A stretch of DNA of 64,000 bases, taken from Anaerolineaceae bacterium (GTDB lineage Bacteria > Chloroflexota > Anaerolineae > Aggregatilineales > Phototrophicaceae). Of this stretch, positions 15,034-24,385 are shown one piece after another. Where the stretch lies: positions 124,001 to 188,000 of the forward strand of contig JACKCH010000012.1 of assembly GCA_020634115.1 (NCBI GenBank). The letters are read 5' to 3'. Made by a program: the position numbers and the translations under genes. Numbering within the stretch: position 1 is the first letter of the stretch; each line of letters starts with the position of its first letter. The notes beneath the pieces were generated by a model. That model made no database searches. It saw nothing but the letters and a program-made list of their open reading frames with translations, and was not told the origin of the DNA.

Positions 15034-16499
15034 GCTTTGTCCTCATGGTCATGGATGCAGCCTTGCCCCCAGGAAAACCCATCCCGCTTTACGAGGTCAT
15101 CGGCGGTGTCCGGCCCCCATGTTCCCGGCGTATACGATGTGACGGCAGGCGCATCAGGGTTGTTCCATCCCTGTAGGATCGGGTCAATGATGCCCCACAG
15201 CACTTCGATTTCGTCGCTACGAGTGAACAGCGAAGCATCGCCCAATAGTGCATCCAGCAGAAGACGCTCGTAGGCTTCCGGGATGATGACTTCTTCAAAG
15301 GAGTCCCGATAATGGAATTCCATTTCAACTGAACGGGTTTCCGAAGTTGAATCGGGCAATTTGGCCTCAAACGAGAGGTGAATACCCTCGTCGGGCTGCA
15401 CACAGATTGAAAGCGTATTGGGCGCGAAAGCCTCCCCATCCTGCGGGAGATTGAACATCAGATGGGGCGGGCGGCGGAAACGAATTCGAATCTGGCTGGT
15501 TTTGGTGGCAAGCGCCTTGCCAGAACGCATGTAAAATGGGACACCCTGCCAGCGCCAATTGTCAATATGCAGCCTGAGTGCGGCGAAAGTGGGGGTTTGC
15601 GAATCCGGTGCAACGCCTTCCGCCCGACAATAGCCGTCATACTGCGCCCGCACCGTATCCTCAATCTGAACTGGGCGAATCGCGCTCAGCACCTTCACTT
15701 TTTCGTTGCGGAGCGCGGTGGCGTTGAATGCAGCAGGCGGTTCCATTGTCACCAGGGCTAACAGTTGCAGCAGGTGATTCTGGAACATATCGCGCAGCAC
15801 ACCGGCCTGGTCGTAGTATCCGGCACGATGGCCGACATCTACGGTTTCGGCGACAGTGACCTGCACGTTGTCTACATAATTGCGATTCCAGATTGGCTCA
15901 AAGATGGTGTTTGCGAAGCGCAAAAACAGGATGTTCTGCGCTGTCTCCTTACCCAGGTAATGGTCAATCCGGTAAATCTGATGTTCATCGAAAACACTAT
16001 GGACGAGCTTATTCAGCGCCTTAGCCGAGGCCAGGTCTGTTCCAAACGGTTTTTCGATGATAATCCGCCGCCAGCCGCCATCTTCTTTCGCCATTCCGCT
16101 TGTACCCAGATTTTCCACGATAGTTGGATACAAGAATGGTGCGACGGATAGGTAATACAGCCGGTTGGCATGGCCGCCTTCATGGTCAGCCAGAAAACCT
16201 TCCAAAGAGGTCATGTCGTCCGGTTTGGTGGCGTCACCGGGGTGATACCACAGATGGGGCGCGAAGGCTTCCCATACGTCTTTATCGAAAGTTTCCGCAG
16301 AAAAAGTCTGTGTGCCGTCTCGCATCTGGGTGCGGAAGTCCTCGTGGCTTAGTGTGCTACGGGCGTTGCCGACAATGCTGAATCGCTCTGGCATCCGGCC
16401 TTTGTGAAACAGGTTATAGAGCGCCGGCACCAGCTTGCGATGAGTCAGGTCGCCAGACGCGCCGAAAATCAGGATAGTTGTGGATAGGTCGTTCGCCAT
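15030..16499 (-). CDS. zwf: Glucose-6-phosphate 1-dehydrogenase
   Basis: First enzyme of the oxidative pentose phosphate pathway, making 6-phosphogluconolactone and NADPH. It is 489 residues. The nucleotide site is GASGDLTHRKL near residue 14, and the active-site signature RIDHYLGKE is at residues 177-185. The C-terminal substrate and dimer region is intact, with AYERLLLDALLGDASLFTR. The start lies 5 nt after the gnd stop and the end overlaps pgl. Operon position and motifs leave little doubt. Confidence 0.97.
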   Translation of the reverse strand: MANDLSTTILIFGASGDLTHRKLVPALYNLFHKGRMPERFSIVGNARSTLSHEDFRTQMRDGTQTFSAETFDKDVWEAFAPHLWYHPGDATKPDDMTSLEGFLADHEGGHANRLYYLSVAPFLYPTIVENLGTSGMAKEDGGWRRIIIEKPFGTDLASAKALNKLVHSVFDEHQIYRIDHYLGKETAQNILFLRFANTIFEPIWNRNYVDNVQVTVAETVDVGHRAGYYDQAGVLRDMFQNHLLQLLALVTMEPPAAFNATALRNEKVKVLSAIRPVQIEDTVRAQYDGYCRAEGVAPDSQTPTFAALRLHIDNWRWQGVPFYMRSGKALATKTSQIRIRFRRPPHLMFNLPQDGEAFAPNTLSICVQPDEGIHLSFEAKLPDSTSETRSVEMEFHYRDSFEEVIIPEAYERLLLDALLGDASLFTRSDEIEVLWGIIDPILQGWNNPDAPAVTSYTPGTWGPDTADDLVKRDGFSWGQGCIHDHEDKA

Positions 16500-16504
16500 G
16501 ATGG

Positions 16505-17410
16505 TTACTCCGATTTGACGGCATGGCCGCCGAACTGATTGCGCATCGCAGCCAGGAGTTTCGCGGCGTAACTCTCGTCCTGACGGCTGGCGAAACGCGC
16601 CATCAGCGACAGAGTAATGACCGGGGCGGGTACATCCTGGTCAATCGCTTCGAAAACCGTCCAACGGCCTTCACCGGAATCGGCGACCCAACCCTTAATA
16701 TGGCTGAGTTCCTGGTCGTCGGCCAGGGCGTTGGCGGTGAGGTCGAGCAGCCAGGAACGGACGACACTGCCAAAGCGCCAGATTTCCGCAACCTGATGCA
16801 GGTCGAGATCGAATTCCTTTTTCGCCCGCAGAATTTCAAACCCTTCAGCGTAGGCCTGCATCAACCCGTATTCGATGCCGTTATGCACCATTTTGGTGAA
16901 GTGGCCCGCGCCGACTGGCCCGACATGCCCCCAACCGAGGTCAGCGCCCGGAGCGAGGGTTTCCAGAATGGGGCTGACATGCGTAACGGCCTCTTTGCTG
17001 CCGCCAACCATCATGCTGTAGCCTTCTTTCAACCCCCATACGCCGCCGCTGGTGCCGACATCCACGAACTCAATCCCTTTTTCGGCCAGCATTGCGCCGC
17101 GCCGCATGGTGTCTTTGTAGTTGCTATTGCCACCATCAATAACAATATCCCCGGCTTCCAGGATATCAGACAGTTTCGTGATTGTATCCTCGGTGGGTGT
17201 TCCCGACGGCACCATCACCCACACCACGCGCGGGGTGGATAACTGCCGGGCTAAATCAGCCAGGTCTGTTGCCCCGGAGGCGCCATCCTTTTCGGCGGCG
17301 GTTATCGCGTCTGCATTTAGATCAGAGACGATCACCTGATGCCCGTTAGCTAACAGACGTTTGGTCATGTTAGCGCCCATTTTTCCGAGGCCTACCATTC
17401 CTAATTGCAT
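16505..17410 (-). CDS. gnd: 6-phosphogluconate dehydrogenase, decarboxylating (short form)
   Basis: Converts 6-phosphogluconate to ribulose 5-phosphate with NAD(P) reduction. It is 301 residues, the short type found in many bacteria rather than the approximately 470-residue type of Escherichia coli. The Rossmann loop is GLGKMGANM (residues 7-15). The family stretch FVDVGTSGGVWGLKEGYSMMVGG follows, and the catalytic lysine and histidine region is FTKMVHNGIEYGLMQAYAEG. It lies between rpiA (55 bp upstream) and zwf (5 bp downstream). Confidence 0.95.
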   Translation of the reverse strand: MQLGMVGLGKMGANMTKRLLANGHQVIVSDLNADAITAAEKDGASGATDLADLARQLSTPRVVWVMVPSGTPTEDTITKLSDILEAGDIVIDGGNSNYKDTMRRGAMLAEKGIEFVDVGTSGGVWGLKEGYSMMVGGSKEAVTHVSPILETLAPGADLGWGHVGPVGAGHFTKMVHNGIEYGLMQAYAEGFEILRAKKEFDLDLHQVAEIWRFGSVVRSWLLDLTANALADDQELSHIKGWVADSGEGRWTVFEAIDQDVPAPVITLSLMARFASRQDESYAAKLLAAMRNQFGGHAVKSE

Positions 17411-17465
17411 GTTGTTTTGTCCTTTTGTTGTGTCATGTGTGCTTACTGTCCGTCAAATTTATTTC

Positions 17466-18161
17466 CTAAATCTGACGGCGCAGGTGCTGAATCCCATTTG
17501 ATCCGGCGACAAGCACATCGTCTGCCATACCAATGAATAATCCGTGTTCGACAATGCCGGTGCGCTGCTTGAGCTGATTTGCCAGTTCCTGCGGTTCGCT
17601 GATCGTGCCGAAATTGCAGTCCAGGATCAGGTTGCCCTGATCGGTGCGGTAGGGTAGACCACTGTCGGTCTGCCGCAGGGTCACTACTGCGCCGAGCGAT
17701 TCCAGAAAAGCCTGCTGCGACCCGTACCCGAAGGGAATAACCTCAACCGGCACGGCCCACTTGGTTCCCAGTTGTGGGGAAAGTTTGCTGTCATCCACGA
17801 TGATGATTTGGCGCTGGCTGGCCTGGGCGACGATTTTCTCACGGGTCAGCGCACCGCCACCGCCTTTAATCAGGTTCAGTGCCGGGTCAACTTCGTCCGC
17901 GCCGTCTATCGTCAGGTCAATCACCGGATGCACTTCCAGGGTGCTTAACGGGATATCCCATTTCTGGGCTTCGGCTTCGGTGCGGGTTGAGCAGGGGATA
18001 CCCACAATATCGCGGAGTTCCCCGGCTTGCAGCAATTCGCCGATGCGCCGGACGGCTAAGGTCGCGGTGCTGCCGGAGCCAAGCCCTAGAATCATGCCCG
18101 ATTGGATAAACATCACCGCTTTTTCAGCGGCTTCCTGTTTGCGGCGTGCTTGTTCACTCAT
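17466..18161 (-). CDS. rpiA: Ribose-5-phosphate isomerase A
   Basis: Interconverts ribose 5-phosphate and ribulose 5-phosphate. The ATG at 18161 gives 231 residues beginning MSEQARRKQEAAEKAV, standard for RpiA; a longer frame upstream is only read-through of the preceding gene. Signature segments are GLGSGSTATLAVRRIGE, DGADEVDPALNLIKGGGGALTREK with the catalytic Asp and Lys, and DDSKLSPQLG. The start overlaps the ppgK stop by 8 nt, coupling the two in the pentose phosphate operon. Confidence 0.95.
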   Translation of the reverse strand: MSEQARRKQEAAEKAVMFIQSGMILGLGSGSTATLAVRRIGELLQAGELRDIVGIPCSTRTEAEAQKWDIPLSTLEVHPVIDLTIDGADEVDPALNLIKGGGGALTREKIVAQASQRQIIIVDDSKLSPQLGTKWAVPVEVIPFGYGSQQAFLESLGAVVTLRQTDSGLPYRTDQGNLILDCNFGTISEPQELANQLKQRTGIVEHGLFIGMADDVLVAGSNGIQHLRRQI

Positions 18162-18912
18162 GGGGATTCGCCATCCAGGATGCGGCCAGCGCAGCGCCAA
18201 CGATGCCCGCATCGTTCAGGAATTCCGCCGGGATAACGGGCGCCTGGGTGTTGAGCAGGGGCAGGAAGCGCTCGTGTTTTTTGCTGACGCCACCACCGAT
18301 GATGAACAAGTCCGGTGAGAACAAGAACTCAATCTTGCGCAAGGCTTCGTCTACCCGTTCAGCCCACTTTTTCCAGCTCAGGTCTTTCTCCTGACGAATA
18401 CGGTCACTGGCGCGGTCTTCGGCGTCTTTCCCCCGGATTTCCAGGTGGCCGAGTTCCGAATTGGGCAAAAGGTGGCCGTTCACGAAAATCGCGCTGCCAA
18501 TGCCGGTGCCAAGTGTCAGGATGATGACGACGCCGGAACGCCCACGCCCCGCACCGAAGGTCATTTCAGCGATTCCGGCGGCGTCGGCATCATTGATGAC
18601 CAGCATCGGGCAGCCTGGACATCCGGTATGCCGCTGAAACAGCATCGCAGCGTCCGTGCCAATCCAGGAAGGATCTACGTTAGCGGCGCTGTAAGCCACA
18701 CCGTTTTTGATGATGGCTGGGAACGTCACCCCGACTGGCCCGTGCCAGTCAAAATGATTGACAATCTCTTTCAACACAATAGCTACATCTTCAGGCAGGG
18801 AAGGCTGGGGGGTGGGAATACGAAAACGCTCTTCGACTATCTCCCCCGTTTCTGTATCCACTACCGCGCCTTTAATGCCTGAACCGCCGATGTCTATACC
18901 GAGAGTCTGCAT
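18154..18912 (-). CDS. ppgK: Polyphosphate glucokinase (ROK family)
   Basis: Phosphorylates glucose using polyphosphate and/or ATP, feeding the pentose phosphate genes that follow. It is 252 residues. The N-terminal phosphate loop is GIDIGGSGIKGAVVD. The catalytic Asp lies in VINDADAAGIAEM, and the sequence ILTLGTGIGSAIF follows. The TFPAIIKNGVAYSAANVD segment is characteristic of PpgK-type ROK kinases. It heads the operon and ends overlapping rpiA. Polyphosphate use is inferred from family; a strictly ATP-dependent glucokinase is the alternative. Confidence 0.9.
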   Translation of the reverse strand: MQTLGIDIGGSGIKGAVVDTETGEIVEERFRIPTPQPSLPEDVAIVLKEIVNHFDWHGPVGVTFPAIIKNGVAYSAANVDPSWIGTDAAMLFQRHTGCPGCPMLVINDADAAGIAEMTFGAGRGRSGVVIILTLGTGIGSAIFVNGHLLPNSELGHLEIRGKDAEDRASDRIRQEKDLSWKKWAERVDEALRKIEFLFSPDLFIIGGGVSKKHERFLPLLNTQAPVIPAEFLNDAGIVGAALAASWMANPHE

Positions 18913-19142
18913 GAGTTGTGATAACCTTTGTGTCTATCTGGTTGTCTGCTCATTCAACTGTACCGCGCTTTGGTCGATTTTACAGTAGGGCAGCATTAAA
19001 ATTGCGCATGAATAGTGTCAGCGGGCATCAGGGATTCTCGATTTGGGGAATTACTTGGTGGGGATTTGATTCGGGAGCGCGGGCGCGATCATGCACGGTA
19101 TTCCGATTGCGCCCTACAAATCCCCCATTTCAGGAAGGTTAT

Positions 19143-19168
19143 GTAGGAGCGCACTGGTGTGGCTGTCC
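19143..19168 (+). repeat. Degenerate GTAGGGGC-type repeat
   Basis: Begins GTAGGAGCGC and continues CTGGTGTGGCTGTCC, closely matching the palindromic units at 33022-33049 and 47083-47110. The gap 18913-19206 between ppgK and thrC contains this copy and no supportable gene. Confidence 0.5.
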
Positions 19169-19206
19169 GGGGAAAAAGCACCCCCCGGCCTTATTGATTT
19201 ACAGTA

Positions 19207-20499
19207 CTAAAGAGAGGCATTTGTCTCCAGGATATGCCGGATGGCATCCGCCGAGGGTTCGGATTGGTGCAGCTTGTTGGGGTAGGCGGCCTTGATGTCC
19301 GCCAACGTCCCGCTGTGATACTTCAGTACCACATCCGGGTCTTTCAGGATATGCCCGGTCAGGATACCGACGACTGTTTCATGCGGCTTAATGATTCCCT
19401 TTTCGGCCAGTTTCTTGGTGCCGACCAGCGAACAGGCCGACGCCGGTTCACAGCCGATGCCCTGGCGGTCAATCAGCGCCTTTGCATCCAGGATTTCCTG
19501 ATCGTTCACCTGTTCCACCATCCCATCCGTCCAGTAAACGGTACGAACAGCTTTTGCATAGTTGACCGGGTTGCCGATTTTGATGGCTGTTGCTAGGGTT
19601 TCGGCATGCATCGGCTCGAATTCCTCGAACTCTTTCACGAAACTCCGGTACAATGGATTCGCGCCCTCGGCCTGGATGATCGCCAGACGCGGCATCCGGT
19701 CAATTAGCTTGAGTTCGTAGAGTTCGTGCAATGCTTTGCCAAACGCCGAGCTGTTCCCCAGATTGCCGCCAGGAACAACGATCCAATCCGGTGTTTTCCA
19801 ACGGAACTGCTGAATCATCTCAAAAACGATACTTTTTTGGCCTTCTAAACGGAAGGGATTTACAGAATTCAGCACATAAATACCGAGTTTATCGGCAACC
19901 TCGCGCACGAGTTCCAGATTGCGGTCAAAATCCGCCGATACCTGAATGCCGGTTGCGCCGTAGGCCACCGACTGCGCCAACTTGCCCAGCGCGATTTGTT
20001 TATCCTGGAAGAAAACAATGCCTTCCAGCCCACCCAGCGCGGCATAGGAGGCCAGCGATGCGGATGTGTTGCCGGTAGAGGCGCAGGCCACCCGTTTCAT
20101 GCCCAGTACTCGCGCCTGAGTCAAACCGCCGGTCATGCCCCGGTCTTTGAACGAGCCGGTGGGGTTTTCGCCTTCGTGTTTCAGGTAGAGGGTTTTCACA
20201 CCCGCCCATTCCGCCAGACGTGGTACGTTATATAAGTTGGTGTTTCCTTCCGGGCGGCTGACAATCATCCGAGGGTCTAAATCGGGGTAAATGAGCTCCT
20301 TATAGCGCCAGACGCCGCTGTTATAGGGAGTCTCCAGGGTGCCTAACCGCTGGTCGAAAAGCTCCCGACTGACGGTGCGGCGCAGGTAATCCATATCATG
20401 GACTACATCCAGCAGGCCGCCGCAGGCTTCGCAAGTGTACATCACCCGATCAATTGGGTATTGCTCCTTGCAATCTATACATTGTAATATGCTCGTCAT
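19207..20499 (-). CDS. thrC: Threonine synthase
   Basis: PLP enzyme converting O-phosphohomoserine to threonine. The ATG at 20499 gives 430 residues and follows GAGG; the frame open to 20547 has no support. It has an N-terminal four-Cys zinc ribbon (C7, C10, C23, C26), seen in many archaeal and bacterial threonine synthases. The PLP lysine is K118 in NPTGSFKDRGM, and a phosphate-binding Gly-rich loop is at VPGGNLGNSSAFGKA. It is divergent from thrB, which makes its substrate, with 53 bp between start codons. Confidence 0.94.
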   Translation of the reverse strand: MTSILQCIDCKEQYPIDRVMYTCEACGGLLDVVHDMDYLRRTVSRELFDQRLGTLETPYNSGVWRYKELIYPDLDPRMIVSRPEGNTNLYNVPRLAEWAGVKTLYLKHEGENPTGSFKDRGMTGGLTQARVLGMKRVACASTGNTSASLASYAALGGLEGIVFFQDKQIALGKLAQSVAYGATGIQVSADFDRNLELVREVADKLGIYVLNSVNPFRLEGQKSIVFEMIQQFRWKTPDWIVVPGGNLGNSSAFGKALHELYELKLIDRMPRLAIIQAEGANPLYRSFVKEFEEFEPMHAETLATAIKIGNPVNYAKAVRTVYWTDGMVEQVNDQEILDAKALIDRQGIGCEPASACSLVGTKKLAEKGIIKPHETVVGILTGHILKDPDVVLKYHSGTLADIKAAYPNKLHQSEPSADAIRHILETNASL

Positions 20500-20552
20500 G
20501 ATAACCTCATAGCCCGGTTGAGGAAAACGCAGAGTTAAGGATAACACCGAAT

Positions 20553-21515
20553 ATGCTAAATGCCAGTGCTGAAGCCTTTGCGCCGGCTACGGTTGCTAAT
20601 TTAGGCGTCGGCTTCGATATTCTGGGATTGGCGCTGCGTGAACCGGGGGATGTGGTTCGTGTCGAGCATCGGGACGAACCAGGGGCGGCCATCACCTTGA
20701 TTGAAGGCGACGGCGGCAAGCTGCCCCATGACCCGGATCAAAATACCGCCTGTATTGCCGCGAACACGGTGCTGAAAACGCTGGGCGTTGCAACCGGGGT
20801 GGCAATCCGCCTGTACAAACATCTGCCGTTGGCGAGTGGTTTGGGCAGCAGCGCAGCCAGTGCAGTGGCGGCAGCGGTGGCGGTGAACGCGCTGTTTGGT
20901 GAACCACTCACCCGCCCTGAACTGCTTCCAGCTTGCCTGGATGGTGAGGCGGCGGTGAGCGGTTGGCACGCTGATAACGTTGGCCCCAGTTTGTTCGGTG
21001 GCATTACCCTGATTACCGGGACGGATAACGACCAGATTCGCAATCTCCCTGTGCCGCAGGGTATTTTCCTCGCGTTGGTGACTCCGGCGGTGGCCGTGCC
21101 GACTGCCGAAGCGCGGGCGGTACTCCCTAAGATGGTGAGTTTACATGATATGGTCGCTCAGACTGGCGCGGTAGCCCGCCTGATGGACGCGATTTACCGC
21201 GCAGATGTGCCGGGGCTGGCGCGGGCGATGGAACAGGACAGCATCATTGAACCGGCGCGCGCCCATCTGATGCCCAAACTGGCTGAAGTCCGGGCGGTTG
21301 CCCGGCAAGCGGGAGCACTGGGGTTGGTTATCAGTGGGGCCGGGCCGAGTTTATGTGCCGTCTGCGACACCGCGCAGACCGCGCAAACCGTCGCTGTTGC
21401 GATGAAAAAGGTGTATGATACGGCGGAGATTGAGAGCGTTGCCCGCCACACTACGATTGCCATTGGGGGCGCTCAGGTGCTGCGCATTAATGACCAGCCG
21501 GTGAGTAAATCATAA
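20553..21515 (+). CDS. thrB: Homoserine kinase
   Basis: GHMP-family kinase that makes O-phosphohomoserine, the substrate of threonine synthase. It is 320 residues. It begins with APATVANLGVGFDILGLALREPGD, typical of ThrB. The ATP-binding GHMP motif is PLASGLGSSAASAVAAA near residue 95, and GHMP motif 3 is LVISGAGPSLCAVCD near the C-terminus. It is divergent from thrC. O-phosphohomoserine may also feed the plant-like cystathionine gamma-synthase at 31692-32948, since no homoserine acyltransferase is seen in the window. Confidence 0.95.
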   Translation: MLNASAEAFAPATVANLGVGFDILGLALREPGDVVRVEHRDEPGAAITLIEGDGGKLPHDPDQNTACIAANTVLKTLGVATGVAIRLYKHLPLASGLGSSAASAVAAAVAVNALFGEPLTRPELLPACLDGEAAVSGWHADNVGPSLFGGITLITGTDNDQIRNLPVPQGIFLALVTPAVAVPTAEARAVLPKMVSLHDMVAQTGAVARLMDAIYRADVPGLARAMEQDSIIEPARAHLMPKLAEVRAVARQAGALGLVISGAGPSLCAVCDTAQTAQTVAVAMKKVYDTAEIESVARHTTIAIGGAQVLRINDQPVSKS

Positions 21516-21577
21516 GCGATTGCCTTTATAACTTCAGAAAGTAATCCACTGAAATATACCCTGAAACCCTCTTTAAT

Positions 21578-21606
21578 TTGACAGCGGGTTTCGCTTTTTG
21601 TAAAAT
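21578..21606 (+). promoter_or_regulatory. Promoter of polyprenyl synthase gene
   Basis: Perfect -35 TTGACA (21578-21583), 17-bp spacer and -10 TAAAAT (21601-21606), ending 62 bp before the start codon. Confidence 0.7.
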
Positions 21607-21668
21607 AAATTTAGTTAGTTCTGAAAGTCACAAACGAAATTTCCGCCATACAAGCTAAGGTGTAATGG

Positions 21669-22595
21669 ATGATGATTCAACAGGCAATGCAAGCGTTAGA
21701 AAACGTTATGCTCGATTCGGTTGCCAGTGACGTAAAAACGCTGCATGATGCCAGTCGCCATATCCTGGAGGCCGGGGGCAAACGGGTGCGTCCGCGTTTA
21801 ATGCTGCTGACGTATCTGGCGTGCGGCGGCACGGCGGTGGAAAACGTACTTTCCGCAGCCGCAGCGGTGGAACTGGTGCATACCGCCAGTGTCGTCCATG
21901 ACGACATTAACGATCATGGTGTGGTGCGGCGGGGGCGGCCTTCGGTAAACGCGCTGTGGGGGCGGACTTTTGCCTTGCTCACGGGCGATTTTCTGTTCAC
22001 CAAAGTGTATGAGCTGATGGCTCCGTATAAGGATTTGAACGTTATTCTTTCAGAAGCGACGGTTGCCCTGGTGGAAGGCGAGACGCTTCAGGCCAGCGCC
22101 GTGAAGGAAAATAATTTCTCGCGTCAGGTGTATTACGACATTATCTCCCGTAAAACAGCGGCGTTGTTCCGTTCGGCGGCGCACATGGGGGCGGCGTTGG
22201 CAGGTGCAGGCGAGGCGACGATTGAGGCGCTGCGGTTGTATGGGTTTAATGTCGGGCTGGCGTTTCAGATTATTGATGATGTTCTTGATTTGACGGCGGA
22301 CTCGGAACAACTGGGTAAAACCTCTGGCATTGACCTCCAGCAGGGCCGGGGATACGCGGTGGCTTACGCCGGGAATGGCGAAACGAAAACACAAGCGGCG
22401 GTTGCCGAACAACCCACTGACCCGTTGACGGCTATCAAAGCGAAGATGCTTTCTAGGAAAGCGATTGAAGAAGCCTATACACAAGCCAATATGTTGCGAG
22501 CGGCCGCGGTTGCCAGTCTTGACGTGCTGCCCGAGTCGCCCTATAAGGACGCCCTGGTTGATCTGGCGCGGTTGGTCGTGGAGCGCGACCACTAG
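21669..22595 (+). CDS. Polyprenyl (trans-isoprenyl) diphosphate synthase
   Basis: Condenses isopentenyl diphosphate with an allylic diphosphate to make a longer isoprenoid, such as the quinone side chain or geranylgeranyl diphosphate. It is 308 residues. The first Asp-rich motif is D78-D-I-N-D82 with RRGRPSVN after it, and the second is D203-D-V-L-D207 after AFQII. GKRVRPRL near residue 37 binds the isopentenyl diphosphate. It has its own consensus promoter and is followed by a strong terminator. Product length cannot be read with confidence, though the GSIFT-like medium/long chain type is likely. Confidence 0.9.
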   Translation: MMIQQAMQALENVMLDSVASDVKTLHDASRHILEAGGKRVRPRLMLLTYLACGGTAVENVLSAAAAVELVHTASVVHDDINDHGVVRRGRPSVNALWGRTFALLTGDFLFTKVYELMAPYKDLNVILSEATVALVEGETLQASAVKENNFSRQVYYDIISRKTAALFRSAAHMGAALAGAGEATIEALRLYGFNVGLAFQIIDDVLDLTADSEQLGKTSGIDLQQGRGYAVAYAGNGETKTQAAVAEQPTDPLTAIKAKMLSRKAIEEAYTQANMLRAAAVASLDVLPESPYKDALVDLARLVVERDH

Positions 22596-22635
22596 AGATT
22601 GCCGGGCATCTACGAACAAGCGATTTTTGGTAAAT

Positions 22636-22668
22636 AAAAAAGACAGCGCGGCTCTGCACTGTCTTTTT
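22636..22668. terminator. Bidirectional intrinsic terminator
   Basis: Arms AAAAAGACAG and CTGTCTTTTT enclose a GC-rich loop between the converging polyprenyl synthase and SRPBCC genes, with T-runs on both strands. Confidence 0.85.
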
Positions 22669-22674
22669 GTTTTC

Positions 22675-23958
22675 CTATGATGGGCGACGCAACTTTGCGT
22701 GTCGGCGGCGCAGCAGCAGTCTTAGCCCCTGCCGCAATGGGTGTTCGACCACAGTCGGCGCGTGTGGGTCAAGGAGCGGCGGGCCAATCGGGATTTCCTG
22801 GCTGGATGGTTCGGCATGAACCGGCCTCATCTCCTGAGTCTCACTCGGCTTTGGCAGGCCGAAATACTCAAAGACACTGATTTCCCGCGTGTCTAAACGC
22901 TGAATATCTTCTTCCGTTGTCCGTATGGTTGGCGGCACCGCGTTCACGCTGGCTCCCGGTAATGTGTCCGTGATCGATGTCAGGCGCGGGGCCTCTGGCG
23001 CTTGCGAATCTTCTGGTGTCGCTGCGGGTTCAGCCTCATCAATATTGGACTCAGGTGCCACAGTTTCGGATGGGACATTCACAGCAGGTTCAGCCACCGA
23101 TGGTGTTGTTGGGTCAGCTTCCGGCATGGCCTCTGGAATGGGTGTAGATTCTGCCTCAATCTCCGGCTCTTTGATGACTTCTGGCATGGTCGATGCAGAT
23201 ACCGCTTTGACTTCCTGTTGATCCTGTGTTGAAACAAGGTGGTCTTCTTGTTCGGGTAACGACTGTGCAAAGTCGGAATCTTCGTCCGTTTCCGGGGAGT
23301 CTACCAGGAGAGGTGTGGCAGGGACGGCAAGATGGGGTTTGGTATCCCCTTCTTCAATCGGCGGCTCGTGTGGGAGTATTGCCGGGAATGGTTCGTCCGC
23401 TTCTGCTGGGTGCTGATTTTCTACCACCGAAGGATGGCGTGGTTTGTACTGGGAACGCGCCTCATAATTCAGTGCGTCGCGCATGAGTGAACGCGCTTCA
23501 AACTCCGGGTTGCTGGCTTCAACCTGATTCATGTAGCGCCAGAGCGCTTTCAGGCTGTCAATCATGTCTTTTTCCAGGGTGCGGCGGTGGTTCAAGGAGT
23601 TTCGCAGGTTGCCCAGCACGCCCTTCATTTCATAACTGAATGTCCAGCGGACGATGGTACCTTCCGCGATTTCCTGTAAGCGCACACGCCCCTGACACTG
23701 GCTGTATGACGCACCATCTACAATCGTATACTCATAGCCGACCCCATCGTACCAGGCGGTGGTTTCAACAATATACTCGCGCCGGTTCTTACTGGTGTAG
23801 CGCCAGCGCATCCCGGCGCCACTTCTGCGCGAGGATAAGAATGAAATACCTGTGCAATCCACCTGCCAGGCAGGGTTTTTGCTGATGTCGCTGATCTGTT
23901 CCCAGACGATTGCAGACGAGCGGTTATCAATCAAAATGCGGTGATCCAAGACGTTCAT
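22675..23958 (-). CDS. SRPBCC-fold protein with long acidic C-terminal tail
   Basis: Protein of 427 residues. Residues 1-150 look like a START/polyketide-cyclase (SRPBCC) ligand-binding domain: MNVLDHRILIDNRSSAIVWEQISDI at the start, GMRWRYTSKNRREYI and TIVRWTFSYEMKGVLG in the middle, and a C-terminal helix. The remaining 270 residues are Pro/Glu/Ala/Ser-rich and probably disordered. The ATG at 23958 places the fold at the very N-terminus, as usual. The ligand is unknown. The acidic tail may mediate protein contacts; that is inference. It is divergent from the membrane protein genes at 24060. Confidence 0.7.
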   Translation of the reverse strand: MNVLDHRILIDNRSSAIVWEQISDISKNPAWQVDCTGISFLSSRRSGAGMRWRYTSKNRREYIVETTAWYDGVGYEYTIVDGASYSQCQGRVRLQEIAEGTIVRWTFSYEMKGVLGNLRNSLNHRRTLEKDMIDSLKALWRYMNQVEASNPEFEARSLMRDALNYEARSQYKPRHPSVVENQHPAEADEPFPAILPHEPPIEEGDTKPHLAVPATPLLVDSPETDEDSDFAQSLPEQEDHLVSTQDQQEVKAVSASTMPEVIKEPEIEAESTPIPEAMPEADPTTPSVAEPAVNVPSETVAPESNIDEAEPAATPEDSQAPEAPRLTSITDTLPGASVNAVPPTIRTTEEDIQRLDTREISVFEYFGLPKPSETQEMRPVHAEPSSQEIPIGPPLLDPHAPTVVEHPLRQGLRLLLRRRHAKLRRPS

Positions 23959-24059
23959 GAGTTGCGCCGCCGCTTCCAAGTCCCTGTTCAAACACCGGAT
24001 TCGTGTTACACTAGCACCTACTCGATTTTACCATGAGCAGGCAGGGTCGCAAGCTGTGA

Positions 24060-24374
24060 ATGGTAATTACGATTCTGGGAGGATATGTGCCTGGCCCGAC
24101 AGCGACTTTTGGTTTCATCTTAGCGACACTCTGCGGCGCGATTTTTCACCTCATTATGGGTGGAGATGCGCGAAGGTTGGCGTTGTTTCTTTTGGCTGGG
24201 TGGGTTGGCTTTTTGCTCGGTCACATTCTGGGTGGTATCCTGGGGATCACCCTGGTGACGATTGGAATGCTACGGGTTTTCCCGGCGATTCTGGGAGCAT
24301 TAATCGCGTTGGTCGTAGCCCAGGTTCTGACCAGCAGGCGAACCCGTTCATCTGCTTCACGTCCGCGGCGTTGA
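24060..24374 (+). CDS. Small integral membrane protein, unknown
   Basis: Protein of 104 residues with about three hydrophobic segments (residues 2-34, 40-62, 65-88) rich in Gly and Leu, ending in an Arg/Ser-rich basic tail that probably stays in the cytoplasm. No family is recognised. The start at 24060 is the first ATG. It is followed after 11 bp by another membrane protein gene, and the three small genes 24060-25148 form a run. Confidence 0.6.
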   Translation: MVITILGGYVPGPTATFGFILATLCGAIFHLIMGGDARRLALFLLAGWVGFLLGHILGGILGITLVTIGMLRVFPAILGALIALVVAQVLTSRRTRSSASRPRR

Positions 24375-24385
24375 GGGATCGTTTT

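Noticed and set aside
23957..24385. N-terminal extension of the membrane protein frame at 24386-24892
   Set aside because: The extension overlaps the 24060-24374 gene in another frame, reads as low-quality coding, and an ATG with a ribosome site exists at 24386.
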